A stretch of DNA of 64,000 bases from Mumia xiangluensis (GCF_010994095.1 NZ_WJYO01000005.1:62001-126000); one strand, 5' to 3'; numbered from the stretch's first letter, positions 1 through 9,132 are shown. Made by a program: numbers and translations. Notes: generated by a model from the sequence alone, not told the origin.

Positions 1-788
<788 letters not shown>

Positions 789-850
789 CCCTCGCACGAC
801 CCGACCGGCGGTGAGTCCGGTCCCACGATGCTTCGGCACGGTGGGACCAG

Positions 851-931
851 GCTCACCGCCGTCGGCGTTCTACGGCGTACGGCGGTGGCGGCGGCTCACC
901 GCCGTCGGCGTTCTACGGCGTACGGCGGTGG
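851..931. repeat. Two 38-bp direct repeats, each a hairpin
   Basis: Copies at 851-888 and 894-931 are identical over 38 bp and separated by 5 bp. Each contains the inverted pair CACCGCCGT / ACGGCGGTG (854-862 with 879-887 in the first copy), so each can fold into a strong stem-loop. They lie between the end of ilvC and the 3' end of a possible minus-strand small gene. A double bidirectional terminator is the simplest reading. There is no T-tract. Confidence 0.7.
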
Positions 932-932
932 C

Positions 933-1076
933 TCAGGGCGCCTCGTCCCGCTTGCGCGGGGGGCGCGGGATCTCTCCGGGATAGACGAGCCGGGCGAGCC
1001 ACCGGCGGGACGCGAGGTAGACCTCGCGAGCACCGCCTCGGCGGTAGGCGCGGCGGACGCGGCGAGCGCGGTGCAT
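933..1076 (-). CDS. Possible small basic protein (47 aa)
   Basis: A minus-strand frame of 47 codons from ATG 1076, or 61 codons from an upstream ATG at 1118. The product is Arg-rich and ends in PPRKRDEAP; its middle (YLASRRWLARLVYPG) looks like an amphipathic helix. It stops two bases short of the tandem hairpin repeat, as a real gene would, and it points away from the thiamine operon. I do not recognise the family. In DNA of this GC content a frame of this length can occur by chance, so it is only a candidate. Confidence 0.35.
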   Translation of the reverse strand: MHRARRVRRAYRRGGAREVYLASRRWLARLVYPGEIPRPPRKRDEAP

Positions 1077-1179
1077 GGCGTACTCCTCGGGGGATGGAGC
1101 CGGGCCGGGTCCCCGCACCGTACCGGTCCCACGAGGGTCCCCGAAAGGCTTGACTTCGCTCTGTTATCGTCTCCAGCAA

Positions 1180-1255
1180 CTGCACGGCCGGGGTGCCCAC
1201 GAGGCTGAGAACACACCCGACGAACCTGATCCGGGTCATACCGGCGAGAGGGAGC
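1180..1255 (+). promoter_or_regulatory. TPP riboswitch (THI element)
   Basis: The conserved blocks occur in order: GGGGTGCCC (1190-1198), GGCTGAGA (1203-1210), the ACACCC helix partner, GAACCTGATC (1222-1231), GGGTCATACCGGCG (1233-1246), then the closing GAGGGA. This is the thiamine-pyrophosphate aptamer. Its 3' end (AGAGGGAG, ending about 1254) also serves as the Shine-Dalgarno sequence 5-6 nt before the thiM ATG at 1259. TPP binding would therefore hide the ribosome site directly, which suggests translational control of the thi operon. Confidence 0.95.
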
Positions 1256-1258
1256 CTG

Positions 1259-2053
1259 ATGCTCGATCCACAGACTGCTGTCCACGTCCACGACCGGCTG
1301 CGGTCCAGCGGCCCGCTGGTGCAGGTCATCACGAACTACGTCTCGATGGACATCGCCGCCAACCTGCTCAACGCAGCGGGCGCGTCCCCGGCGATGGTCC
1401 ACGACGCACGCGAGGCCGGTGAGTTCGCGGGGATCGCGCAGGCGGTCGTCGCCAACATCGGCACGCTGTCGCCGCCGTGGGTCGACGGGATGCTCGCCGC
1501 GGTCGAGGTCGCGAGCGCTGCCGGCAAGCCGTGGGTCCTGGACCCGGTCGCTGTCGGTGCCACCGCCTACCGTCGCGAGACGGCGGCGCTGCTCGTGGAG
1601 CACCGTCCGACCGTCATCCGCGGCAACGCGAGCGAGATCCTCTCGATCGCGACGTCGACCGGCGCCGGGCGCGGGGTCGACGCCGATGCGGACACGGCAG
1701 ACGTTCGCGCGGACGCCGAGGCGCTCGCCTCGAAGCTCGACACGGTCGTCGCCATGACCGGTGTGGTCGACGTCGTGACCGACGGCACGCGTACGGCGCA
1801 CGTCATCGGGGGTGACGACCGCGCGCCCATGATCACCGCGCTGGGCTGCTCGGCGAGCGCCCTCGTCGCCGCGTGCTGCGCGGTCCACGACGACGCGTTC
1901 GAGGCGTCGACGGCCGCACTCGCGATCCTCACCGCCGCCATCGAGCAGGCGGGCGCGCTCGCCGAGGGGCCGGGCTCGCTGCGGTGGCGCCTGATGGACG
2001 CGCTCTCGACGCTTCCGTCGTCGGCCGTCGCCGACGTCGTCGCGCGCCGATGA
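1259..2053 (+). CDS. thiM: Hydroxyethylthiazole kinase
   Basis: Phosphorylates 4-methyl-5-(2-hydroxyethyl)thiazole with ATP so that the thiazole can be salvaged into thiamine. The product is 264 residues, normal for the family. It starts QVITNYVSMD.AANLLNAAGA and carries WVLDPVAVGA and the active-site ITALGCSAS motif (Cys about 197). A longer frame opens at 1193, but that start lies inside the riboswitch. ATG 1259 directly follows the aptamer-borne ribosome site and is preferred. The stop overlaps the thiE start by four bases (ATGA), so the genes are translationally coupled. Confidence 0.95.
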   Translation: MLDPQTAVHVHDRLRSSGPLVQVITNYVSMDIAANLLNAAGASPAMVHDAREAGEFAGIAQAVVANIGTLSPPWVDGMLAAVEVASAAGKPWVLDPVAVGATAYRRETAALLVEHRPTVIRGNASEILSIATSTGAGRGVDADADTADVRADAEALASKLDTVVAMTGVVDVVTDGTRTAHVIGGDDRAPMITALGCSASALVAACCAVHDDAFEASTAALAILTAAIEQAGALAEGPGSLRWRLMDALSTLPSSAVADVVARR

Positions 2054-2745
2054 CCGCAGGCCCCGGCGTGGGCGCCGACGCCGCAGGTCGCCCCGACCTC
2101 CGGCTCTACCTCGTCACGGGCGACGTGCCTGCAGGTGCGGACCTCGCGGACGTGGTCTCTGCCGCCGTCGAGGGGGGAGTGACGACCCTTCAGCTGCGCG
2201 ACAAGTCCGGCACGCGCGACGATGTGATCCGCGTCGGCACGCGCCTCGTCGAGCGGCTCGCCGGCACCGGGGTCACGTTCATCGTCAACGACGACGTGGA
2301 CGCCGCCCGAGCGATCCCCGGCGCCGGTCTGCACGTCGGTCCGGACGACCTCCACCCGGCCGACGCACGTTCCTCGCTCGGCGACGCCGCGGTGATCGGC
2401 TGGTCGATCCACGACGTCGCGCAGCTGGACGACGCGGCGGCGCTGGAGGCCTGCGACTACCTGGCGGTGAGCCCCGTGTGGCCGACACCGACGAAGCCCG
2501 ACACCACCACGCCCTGGGGACTCGACGGCGTACGCCGTCTGCGCGACGCGGTGCCCGCACGGCTCCCGCTGGTCGCGATCGGCGGCATCACCGCGGCCAA
2601 CGCGGCGTCGGTCGTCGGGGCCGGCGCGGATGGAGTGTGCGTCGTGTCCGCGATCTGCTCGGCGGCCGATCCGCAGGCGGCCGCCCACACGCTCCGCGCT
2701 CAGGTGGACGCGGCGCTCGGACGCGCACCAGGATGGTCGCCATGA
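2050..2745 (+). CDS. thiE: Thiamine-phosphate synthase
   Basis: Joins hydroxymethylpyrimidine diphosphate to thiazole phosphate, releasing pyrophosphate and giving thiamine phosphate. At 231 residues this is a TIM barrel with the usual motifs: [42 protein letters not shown] and AIGGI near the C-terminus. The start ATG overlaps the thiM stop and the gene ends overlapping the thiD start. It is the central step between the ThiM and ThiD products, so the operon order follows the salvage pathway. Confidence 0.95.
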   Translation: MTAGPGVGADAAGRPDLRLYLVTGDVPAGADLADVVSAAVEGGVTTLQLRDKSGTRDDVIRVGTRLVERLAGTGVTFIVNDDVDAARAIPGAGLHVGPDDLHPADARSSLGDAAVIGWSIHDVAQLDDAAALEACDYLAVSPVWPTPTKPDTTTPWGLDGVRRLRDAVPARLPLVAIGGITAANAASVVGAGADGVCVVSAICSAADPQAAAHTLRAQVDAALGRAPGWSP

Positions 2746-3545
2746 CCGATGTCCCTGTGATGCTGTCGATCGCCGGCTCGGACCCCTCCGGCGGCGCCGG
2801 GATCCAGGCCGACCTCAAGACGGCGACGGCGCTCGGAGCGTACGGCGCTGCTGTCATCACCGCGCTCACGGTGCAGAACACGCTCGGGGTGACCGGCATC
2901 CACGCCGTCCCGCCGGACTTCGTCGCTGCCCAGATCCGGTCGGTCCTCGACGACCTCGACGTCGGCGCCGTGAAGATCGGCATGCTCGGGACCGCGGACG
3001 CCGTGGTCGAGGTGGCGGTCGCGCTCGGGTCGGCGGACGTGCCGATCGTCCTCGACCCGGTGATGGTCGCGACGTCCGGCGACCGCCTCGTGCCGCCGGA
3101 CGCGGTGGACGCGATCCGTACGATGCTGCTCCCGCTCGCGACGGTCGTCACCCCGAACGTCCCCGAGGCGGCGGTGCTCGTCGGCGCCGATCCTGCGAAG
3201 GACGTCGACGGGCTCGCGGAGGCGGCGTACGCGCTCCGCGGCATCGGTGCTTCGGCTGCGCTGGTGAAGGGCGGGCACCTCGGCGGCGACCTCAGCGTGG
3301 ACGTGCTCGCCGACGCCGACGGCGTACGCACGTACGAGGCGCCGCGCGTCGCCACCGCCAACACGCACGGCACTGGCTGCACGCTCTCGTCGGCGATCGC
3401 CGCGGGCCTCGCGCTCGGGCTCCCGCTGCGCGACGCGGTCGCAGACGCGAAGGACTACCTCACGGGCGCCCTGCGCGGCGGCGCCGACCAGCACCTCGGG
3501 CACGGCAGCGGCCCGGTCGACCACCTCTGGAGACAGCGATCATGA
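2742..3545 (+). CDS. thiD: Hydroxymethylpyrimidine/phosphomethylpyrimidine kinase
   Basis: Phosphorylates HMP and then HMP-P to HMP-PP, the partner for ThiE. The 267-residue product has the ribokinase-fold signatures [19 protein letters not shown] at the N-terminus and [16 protein letters not shown] near the C-terminus, with the catalytic Cys in GTGC. ATG 2742 (ATGA overlap with thiE) has an AGGATGG ribosome site just upstream. An in-frame ATG at 2733 would lie within that site and is less likely. It is coupled to thiE and followed within 10 bp by tenA. Confidence 0.95.
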   Translation: MTDVPVMLSIAGSDPSGGAGIQADLKTATALGAYGAAVITALTVQNTLGVTGIHAVPPDFVAAQIRSVLDDLDVGAVKIGMLGTADAVVEVAVALGSADVPIVLDPVMVATSGDRLVPPDAVDAIRTMLLPLATVVTPNVPEAAVLVGADPAKDVDGLAEAAYALRGIGASAALVKGGHLGGDLSVDVLADADGVRTYEAPRVATANTHGTGCTLSSAIAAGLALGLPLRDAVADAKDYLTGALRGGADQHLGHGSGPVDHLWRQRS

Positions 3546-3555
3546 AGGAATGCCG

Positions 3556-4227
3556 GTGACGAGCTTCTCGGAGGCAGCGTGGACGCACGTCGGCGACTGG
3601 TACGACGCGATCCTCGCCCACCCGTTCGTGACGGGACTGGCTGAGGGGACCCTCCCGCAGGAGGTGTTCGCCCGGTACCTCCTGGACGACGCCCACTACC
3701 TCGCCCAGTACGCGAGCACGCTCGCGATGCTGTCGGCGCGGGCCGGCGACCCGGCGCTGGCCGCAGAGCTCGCTCGCGCCGCTGCGGAGTCGGTCGAGGC
3801 CGAGCGGCTGCTGCACCAGGGCTTCCTCGGCCCGCTCGGGATCGATCCCGACGCCCCGGACGTCGCCGAGCCGACGCCGACCTGCCGGGCGTACGTCGGC
3901 ACTCTCCTCGCCGATGCGGCGTACGCGCCCGTCGAGGTCGGGATCGCCGGCGTCCTGCCGTGCTTCCGCGTCTATCTCGAGGTCGGGCGTGCGATCGCCG
4001 CCCAGGCCGACGACCCTGCACACCCGTTCCGGACCTGGATCGACACGTACTCCGATCCCGCGTTCGACGCGGCCGTCACCCGGATGGAGACCTGGGTCGA
4101 CCGCCTCGCCGACGAGGCCACGGAGGCGCGGCGCGACGCGATGCTGGAAGCGTACGCACGAGCGACGCGGTTCGAGTGGATGTTCTGGGACGCCTCGTGG
4201 CGCGGGGAGACCTGGCCGAAGCCCTGA
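3556..4227 (+). CDS. tenA: TenA-family aminopyrimidine aminohydrolase (thiaminase II)
   Basis: Hydrolyses aminopyrimidine breakdown products of thiamine to HMP, feeding ThiD. The residues expected for TenA are present: the DDAHYL acidic pair near the N-terminus, Cys in GVLPCFRVYLEVG, and the late Glu in RFEWMFWDASW. AAGGA (3545-3549) abuts ATG 3550 but lies 6 nt before an in-frame GTG at 3556, so I prefer the GTG; the two starts differ by two residues. It is the last gene of the riboswitch operon, and a long hairpin follows. Confidence 0.92.
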   Translation: MTSFSEAAWTHVGDWYDAILAHPFVTGLAEGTLPQEVFARYLLDDAHYLAQYASTLAMLSARAGDPALAAELARAAAESVEAERLLHQGFLGPLGIDPDAPDVAEPTPTCRAYVGTLLADAAYAPVEVGIAGVLPCFRVYLEVGRAIAAQADDPAHPFRTWIDTYSDPAFDAAVTRMETWVDRLADEATEARRDAMLEAYARATRFEWMFWDASWRGETWPKP

Positions 4228-4269
4228 GCGCTCGGCCCTGTCCACGCTGCGCGAGCGGCCCTGTCCGTG

Positions 4270-4324
4270 CGTCGGTGTCTCAGCGTCCACCGCGTCGCGG
4301 CTGGTGGACGCTGAGGCGCCGACG
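4270..4324. terminator. Long stem-loop between convergent genes
   Basis: The core is a 13-bp perfect stem, CTCAGCGTCCACC (4279-4291) with GGTGGACGCTGAG (4303-4315). The outer arms 4270-4278 and 4316-4324 continue it to about 22 pairs with two G-U. It sits between the converging tenA and anti-sigma-like genes. There is no T-tract on either side. Confidence 0.75.
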
Positions 4325-4338
4325 GGTGGCGTCGTTCG

Positions 4339-5460
4339 TCAGCGGCAGCCGAAGTGCTCTCGGGAGGTGACGGCGCTGCCGCCGGCGTCGATCTCGTCGG
4401 CGACCTGCCGCACGATGTCTGCGTACGCGCCCTCGGCGTCCATCGGCTTCAGCAGCGGCCAGTCACGTGCTCCGACGATCGCCCTTGTCGCCGTACGCCG
4501 AGCTGTCGCGTCGTCGTCGGACTCGGCGCGCTCCAGGGCACCGAGCCACCCGCACACCACCGCGTCGAGGATGTGGACGCTCGTCTGGTAGCGGTCGTTC
4601 GTCCCGGGGACGTCCAGGTCCTCCCGAGCGAGGCCAGGCGGGAGCGGTACGCCGGTGAGGAGTTCGTCGACCACCTGCGTCGTCTTCTCCGGGGTGACGA
4701 TCTCCGGCGGCATGGCGGCGAGCCAGTCCTCGACCGATGCCGCCCGGATCGTCCGCAGGACGGCGACGATCTCGGCACGATCGCGCCATCCGCCGATGCC
4801 GGTCCGGATCTCGGCGAACGTGTTGCCCGACGGCCGGAGCATCACGGCGATGTCGTGGGACGAGTACTGGAACTCGCTCCCGTCCTGGCCGTCGATCGAG
4901 AACGGTCGCGGCGCCGAGACATCGCGACGGTCGACGAGGTATCCGTCGTACTGGTCGGCTGCGTACCAGTTGAACTCGAGCTGGCGCTTGCCCTTCTTGA
5001 ACACGACGGTTCCTTCGTCCTCGGCGAATCCGTACACATTGGTCGCCCGCCAGCCGGGCTCGCCGATCAGCAGCCTCGGGTTGCGGCGCGCGGCGTCGAC
5101 GACCGCCGACGCGTAGCGGATCGGAGCCTCGATCGTCGTCGGACCCGACGTCTCTGCGGACGGAGCGCGGTCGCGCGCGGTGTCGTCTGCACCGCTTCCG
5201 TCGGGCGGGGTGTCGCGCCAGGACGGGACGACCAGGGCGGCGACGAGCACCGCGAACGCAGCGGCGCCCAAGGTCAACGAGAGTCGTCGACGCACTGGTC
5301 GCCGTGCGGGGGTGGGCACCGGCACGGGGGGTGGGTCTTGCGGGGGCGTGGACACGATCTCCTCCAAGAGGTAGCGCTCAGCCCCGTGCAGGTCACCCAC
5401 GAGTCCAGGCGCGCCGGGGTCGGCGGCTCGCAGCATGCGGGTGAGGTTGTCGTCGGTCAT
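4339..5460 (-). CDS. Sigma-associated single-pass membrane protein (anti-sigma-like)
   Basis: 373 residues: a short cytoplasmic N-terminus (about 1-57, Pro-rich near its end), one membrane segment at about 60-80 (LTLGAAAFAVLVAALVVPSW), and a large extracytoplasmic domain with no motif I can name. ATG 5460 overlaps the sigma stop by four bases and follows a GAGGAGGGA ribosome site. Co-translation with a sigma factor and this topology suggest that it holds the sigma factor at the membrane. It has no zinc-binding HxxxCxxC anti-sigma signature, so a direct inhibitory role is inferred from context only. Confidence 0.75.
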   Translation of the reverse strand: MTDDNLTRMLRAADPGAPGLVGDLHGAERYLLEEIVSTPPQDPPPVPVPTPARRPVRRRLSLTLGAAAFAVLVAALVVPSWRDTPPDGSGADDTARDRAPSAETSGPTTIEAPIRYASAVVDAARRNPRLLIGEPGWRATNVYGFAEDEGTVVFKKGKRQLEFNWYAADQYDGYLVDRRDVSAPRPFSIDGQDGSEFQYSSHDIAVMLRPSGNTFAEIRTGIGGWRDRAEIVAVLRTIRAASVEDWLAAMPPEIVTPEKTTQVVDELLTGVPLPPGLAREDLDVPGTNDRYQTSVHILDAVVCGWLGALERAESDDDATARRTATRAIVGARDWPLLKPMDAEGAYADIVRQVADEIDAGGSAVTSREHFGCR

Positions 5461-6041
5461 CGTCCCTCCTCGGGGCTGAGCTTCATGCGGATGCCCCTTT
5501 CATGTCCGGGTGCCACCACTTCGTCACCGGGCGATCCGTCGCCGAGCACGTCACGTAGCCGCCGTCGGGCCCGCAGGAGCCGAGTCCTCGCAGCGCTCGT
5601 ACGGATGCCGAGGACCTCGGCGATCTCACGAGGTTCAAGGCCTTCCCATGCCGACAGCATGAGGAGCTCGCGGTCGGTGTCGCCCAGTCGTTGCAGCGCT
5701 TCGCGTACGACGGTCTGCGCGGTGACCTCTGTCGCGTGGTCGGGCACGACTCTCACCGACAGGTCCTCCCGGAGGCGCTCGCCGAGTCGTGCGCGGCGGC
5801 GCGCGCCTCGCTCGGCGTTCGCACGGACGTGGCGCGCCACCACGTACAGCCACAGCCGGCTCTCCTCTCCGGGCGTCAGCTCGTCGAGCCGGCGCCAGGC
5901 GACCAGGAACGTGTCGGCGACGAGGTCTGCCGCGTCGTCGGGATGGCGTGTGCGGCGCACGGCGTAGGCGAGCAGCGCGTCGAAGTGGGCGGTGTACAGC
6001 GCGCGGAAACGCTCCTCGCGATGCCGTTCTGGAGTCGTCAC
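5457..6041 (-). CDS. ECF-type RNA polymerase sigma factor
   Basis: 194 residues from GTG 6041. Region 2 is visible in FRALYTAHFDALLAYAVRR and DDAADLVADTFLVAWRRL; region 4 has DRELLMLSAWEGLEPREIAE followed by the recognition helix LGIRTSAARTRLLRARRRL. The reading frame extends far upstream, but homology starts here and the extension overlaps the next gene in another frame. It is translationally coupled to the membrane protein downstream. The set of genes it controls cannot be read from the window. Confidence 0.88.
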   Translation of the reverse strand: MTTPERHREERFRALYTAHFDALLAYAVRRTRHPDDAADLVADTFLVAWRRLDELTPGEESRLWLYVVARHVRANAERGARRRARLGERLREDLSVRVVPDHATEVTAQTVVREALQRLGDTDRELLMLSAWEGLEPREIAEVLGIRTSAARTRLLRARRRLRDVLGDGSPGDEVVAPGHERGIRMKLSPEEGR

Positions 6042-6145
6042 GTGGGAATCATGTCCGGCAACCGGCCGATCGTGACAGACCTGAGGTGCTGCGTATCGAC
6101 ACGTGACCGGACCCGCGCCGCACGGGAAGGCGCGGGCCTGCCCGG

Positions 6146-7585
6146 TCAGGCCGTGAGGGCCGGGCGGCGCCGCGTCGACGGTGGCGCGGCACGGCCTGCG
6201 ACGACGGCATCCCATGCGAGCGCGAGACGGTCCACACCGTCCGCGAGGTGCTCGGCGCTGCGGGCGTAGGGCAGGCGCAGCGACGTCTCGCCTCCGCCGT
6301 CGGCGAAGAAGCGCGGTCCGGCGGTCAGGAGCAGGTCGTGCGCCTCCGCGGCGACCACGAGGCGGCTCGAGGCGCGTGCGGGCAGCCGGACCCACAGCGA
6401 CAGGCCACCCACCGGCGCGTTGAGCCCCCAGTCCGGGAGCCGCTCTCGCAGGGCGACGACGAGCTCGTCGCGGCGTGCGCGGAGGCGCTCACGCCGTCCG
6501 TCGAGCACCTCGCGGCGGACGCGCAGCAGCTCGGCGACCGCCAGCTGCTCGAGGATCGGCGTGCCGATGTCGACGGTCTCGCGTGCTGCGACCAGGCGGG
6601 GTACGACCGCGTGCGGGGCGCGGATCCAGCCGATCCGCAGGCCGCCCCAGAACGTCTTGCTCGCCGACCCCAGCGTGATCGCGCCCGGGTGGTGCGCGGC
6701 GAGGGGGACCGGCATCGCCTGCTCGTCGACGTCGAGGCACAGCTCGGCCATCGTCTCGTCGACGATGGGCGTCGTCGTCGAGCGGCGCAGGATCGAGGCG
6801 ACGTCGTGACGGGTCACGTCGTCCATCAGCGTGCCGGTCGGGTTCTGGAAGTCGGGGATGAGGTACGCCCAGGCGACCGGCGCAGCGCGGACGGAGGCGG
6901 CGAGCGCGTCGAGGTCCAGACGGTGGCCGTCGTGCGGGACGCCGAGCACGCGGAGACCGCTGCGGCGCAGAGCGTCGATCGCGTTCGGGTACGTCGGGCT
7001 CTCGACCGCGACCCGCTCACCGCGTGCGGCCAGGGTGCGGGCGAGGAGCGTGAGCGCGGACTGGGCCCCGGACGTGATGATGATCTGGTCGGGGTCGGTG
7101 GGAAGCCCGCGCTCGAGGTAGCGCTGCGCGACCAGCTCCCGCAGGACCGGCACGCCGGTGGTCTCGTACCCCGTCTCGTTGAGGTACTCGGGGAGCTGCT
7201 CCAGCGCGCGGCCGTACGCGAGCCCGACGCCCGGCGCGGCGTGCCCCGCGGCGATGGTCCATCCGACCATCGTCGACCCGGGAGCGGGCATGAACGGCGG
7301 ACGGCTGCCGCGGGGGAGTGCGACGACGCTGCCGGAGCCGCGGCGCGAGACGAGCAGCCCGGCGTCGCGCAGCGTCGCGTACGCGCGAGTGACGGTCGTA
7401 CGGCTGACCGGCAGCGCGGCGGTGAGGTCTCGTTCGCTGGGGAGGCGCGTGCCGGCAGGGATGCGCCCGTCGAGGACCAGGAGCCGGATCAGGTCCGCGA
7501 GCTCCCGGTAGCCCGGCGGATCGTCAGCCGAGACGTCGACCAGCGCGCGGAGTCGATCGGCAGACAGGACGGAAGTCGGGGCCAT
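6146..7585 (-). CDS. MocR-type regulator: GntR wHTH fused to PLP aminotransferase fold (YczR-like)
   Basis: 479 residues. The N-terminal winged helix (about 20-85) contains RLPSERDLTAALPVSRTTVTRAYATL. A fold-type I aminotransferase domain follows, with PDFQNPTG and the PLP lysine in SASKTFWGGLRIGW. ATG 7585 is chosen over an upstream start at 7663 because that extension would cross the operator and the divergent gene. It is divergent from a YczE-type membrane gene, the classic arrangement for the actinobacterial YczR group. The PLP-binding domain probably senses a vitamin B6 form or an amino-acid adduct. Confidence 0.92.
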   Translation of the reverse strand: MAPTSVLSADRLRALVDVSADDPPGYRELADLIRLLVLDGRIPAGTRLPSERDLTAALPVSRTTVTRAYATLRDAGLLVSRRGSGSVVALPRGSRPPFMPAPGSTMVGWTIAAGHAAPGVGLAYGRALEQLPEYLNETGYETTGVPVLRELVAQRYLERGLPTDPDQIIITSGAQSALTLLARTLAARGERVAVESPTYPNAIDALRRSGLRVLGVPHDGHRLDLDALAASVRAAPVAWAYLIPDFQNPTGTLMDDVTRHDVASILRRSTTTPIVDETMAELCLDVDEQAMPVPLAAHHPGAITLGSASKTFWGGLRIGWIRAPHAVVPRLVAARETVDIGTPILEQLAVAELLRVRREVLDGRRERLRARRDELVVALRERLPDWGLNAPVGGLSLWVRLPARASSRLVVAAEAHDLLLTAGPRFFADGGGETSLRLPYARSAEHLADGVDRLALAWDAVVAGRAAPPSTRRRPALTA

Positions 7586-7602
7586 GTAGGCCACTATTCC
7601 AC

Positions 7603-7629
7603 GATTGGCTATCGAAACGTAGTCCAATC
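7603..7629. promoter_or_regulatory. Candidate MocR/YczR operator
   Basis: An inverted repeat with one indel: GATTGGCTA (7603-7611) and TAGTCCAATC (7620-7629). A third related half-site, TAGGCCACTA, lies at 7587-7596. It sits between the divergent regulator and yczE starts, overlapping the expected -35 of yczE. Its -10 may be TAGGCT at 7640-7645. MocR regulators commonly bind repeated half-sites of this kind. Confidence 0.6.
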
Positions 7630-7647
7630 GGCGGCAAACTAGGCTGT

Positions 7648-8325
7648 ATGGCTCGCCCCGCATACACCCCTGTGTCTGTCTCTCCGGTCGCTCAGCTGCG
7701 GACCGGTCGACTCGTACGCCGCCTCCCGCAGCTCGTCTTCGGGCTCATGCTCTACGGATGGTCGATGGCGTTGATGGTCGAGGCCGGCCTCGGGCTCGAT
7801 CCCTGGGACGTGTTCCACGAGGGGCTGACCAAGTACCTCCCGCTGACGTTCGGCCAGATCACCATGGTCGTCGGTGCGGTCGTGCTCATCCTCTGGATTC
7901 CGCTGCGGCAGTGGCCGGGGGTCGGGACGGTGCTGAACGTGCTGCTGATCGGTATCGCGGTGGACCAGGGGATCGCGCTGTTCGAGCAGCCGGACTCGCT
8001 GGTGCTGCGCGCGGTGATGCTGGTGTCGGGCGTCGTGCTCAACGGGCTCGCCGGCGCCCTGTACATCGGCGCGCACCTGGGCCCCGGGCCGCGCGACGGG
8101 CTCTTCCTCGGCCTCGTCCGGCGCACCGGCTACAGCGTCCGTCTGATGCGGACCTCGGTGGAGATCACCGTGCTCGCGCTCGGCTGGCTGCTCGGCGGCA
8201 CCGTGGGTGTCGGGACCGTCCTGTACGCGTTGGCCATCGGCCCGATCGTGCAGGCATTCCTCCCGCTCGTCCAGGTGCGGCTGCCCGAGGCGGCGGCAGC
8301 GCCCGAGCCTGCGCCGGCCCCCTAG
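7648..8325 (+). CDS. yczE: YczE-family integral membrane protein
   Basis: 225 residues with about five to six hydrophobic helices. Family-typical features are LVFGLMLYGWSMALMVEAGLGLDPWDVFHEGL at the first helix and loop, and a later GPGPRDGLFLGL loop. Its function in any organism is not firmly known; linkage to a PLP-binding regulator suggests transport or homeostasis of a B6-related or amino compound. The gene is divergent from the MocR regulator and ends at the long hairpin 8329-8383. Confidence 0.88.
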   Translation: MARPAYTPVSVSPVAQLRTGRLVRRLPQLVFGLMLYGWSMALMVEAGLGLDPWDVFHEGLTKYLPLTFGQITMVVGAVVLILWIPLRQWPGVGTVLNVLLIGIAVDQGIALFEQPDSLVLRAVMLVSGVVLNGLAGALYIGAHLGPGPRDGLFLGLVRRTGYSVRLMRTSVEITVLALGWLLGGTVGVGTVLYALAIGPIVQAFLPLVQVRLPEAAAAPEPAPAP

Positions 8326-8328
8326 ACA

Positions 8329-8383
8329 CGTTGGTGCGTGGGTCGTCACCGTGCGGGGGTCGGTGACTACCCACGCACCAACG
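8329..8383. terminator. 22-bp stem-loop between convergent genes
   Basis: Arms 8329-8350 and 8362-8383 pair over 22 bp with one mismatch (CGTTGGTGCGTGGGT... against ...ACCCACGCACCAACG), with an 11-nt loop. It begins three bases after the yczE stop and ends 13 bases before the methyltransferase stop on the other strand, so it can serve both genes. No T-tract. Confidence 0.8.
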
Positions 8384-8395
8384 CGCGCGGTTGAC

Positions 8396-8959
8396 TCAGA
8401 CCCGCGTCGCGAGGATCACGGACGCGTCGGGCGCGACCATCACCTCGACGGCGACGAAGCGCTCGTCGGTGAGCCACTGCTCGCGCACCACGTCCACGCG
8501 GCCCTCGTAGATCGGGGGCCACGTGTACGACGGGGTGAAGTCGTCGAGCACCGCGATGCCCCCGTGCTCCATGAGGTCGGCGACGAGGTCGACGCTGCGC
8601 TTGACGTCGCGGACGTCCACGAACAGCAGCGAGAACGGGGCGTACCTCTCGAGCGCGCTCCAGTCTCCCGAGGTGACCTCGACCGAGGGCGTGTCCGAGA
8701 AGAGGTCCTGAACGGCTTCGGCGAGCTTCGGGTCGAGCTCGGCGCTGACGATGCGCGCGCCCTCGGCGACGCCGCTGGAGAGCCACGCGGAACCGACCCC
8801 GCACCCGGTCCCGAGCTCGGCCAGGGTGCCGGTGCGGGAGGCGGCGAGCGTCGCCAGGAGGCGGCCCGTCTCGTGGCGGGTCGCCGTGATGAAGCCGCGG
8901 CGCCGTGAGAGGTCGAGGGCTCGCGAGACGAGGGGCGGAACTTCGGTGGGGGCGCTCAC
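8396..8959 (-). CDS. Class I SAM-dependent O-methyltransferase
   Basis: 187 residues. The SAM-binding glycine loop is LAELGTGCGVGSAWL (about 47-61), followed by the acidic strand IVSAELDP and the metal- or substrate-binding FVDVRDVKRSV and AVLDDF motifs of the small O-methyltransferase family. The substrate cannot be inferred. It is a single gene, convergent with yczE and divergent from the leuB leader region. Confidence 0.88.
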   Translation of the reverse strand: MSAPTEVPPLVSRALDLSRRRGFITATRHETGRLLATLAASRTGTLAELGTGCGVGSAWLSSGVAEGARIVSAELDPKLAEAVQDLFSDTPSVEVTSGDWSALERYAPFSLLFVDVRDVKRSVDLVADLMEHGGIAVLDDFTPSYTWPPIYEGRVDVVREQWLTDERFVAVEVMVAPDASVILATRV

Positions 8960-9066
8960 GGCTCGAGTCTGTCACACCGCCACAGTCCGGACGTCGGTCT
9001 CAATCAGCGAGATCGATTGTCGAACCGGTAGCGCGATGCGGAATCGCGACGTACGGTCGACCCATC

Positions 9067-9114
9067 ATGCGGATTAACGTCGTATTCCTCGACTGCCGCG
9101 GCGAGGCCTCTTAG
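9067..9114 (+). CDS. Candidate leader peptide (15 aa) upstream of the leuB region
   Basis: ATG 9067 to TAG 9112-9114 encodes MRINVVFLDCRGEAS, with Ile, two Val and Leu in the first seven residues. A -10-like TACGGT (9052-9057) ends 9 nt before the ATG, so the transcript would have almost no untranslated lead. The last codons overlap the 5' arm of a perfect 11-bp hairpin (9096-9132), the geometry expected of ribosome-controlled leaders. It lies 438 nt before leuB with a 45-aa ORF in between. Whether it is translated is unproven. Confidence 0.45.
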   Translation: MRINVVFLDCRGEAS

Positions 9115-9132
9115 GCCGACACCTCGCCGCGG
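9096..9132 (+). promoter_or_regulatory. Leader hairpin with a nested alternative fold
   Basis: CCGCGGCGAGG (9096-9106) pairs perfectly with CCTCGCCGCGG (9122-9132). Inside, GGCCT (9105-9109) can instead pair with AGGCC (9113-9117), using two bases of the outer left arm, so the folds compete. A ribosome finishing the 15-codon ORF would cover the left arm. No T-tract follows, so this is not a standard intrinsic terminator. Confidence 0.6.
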
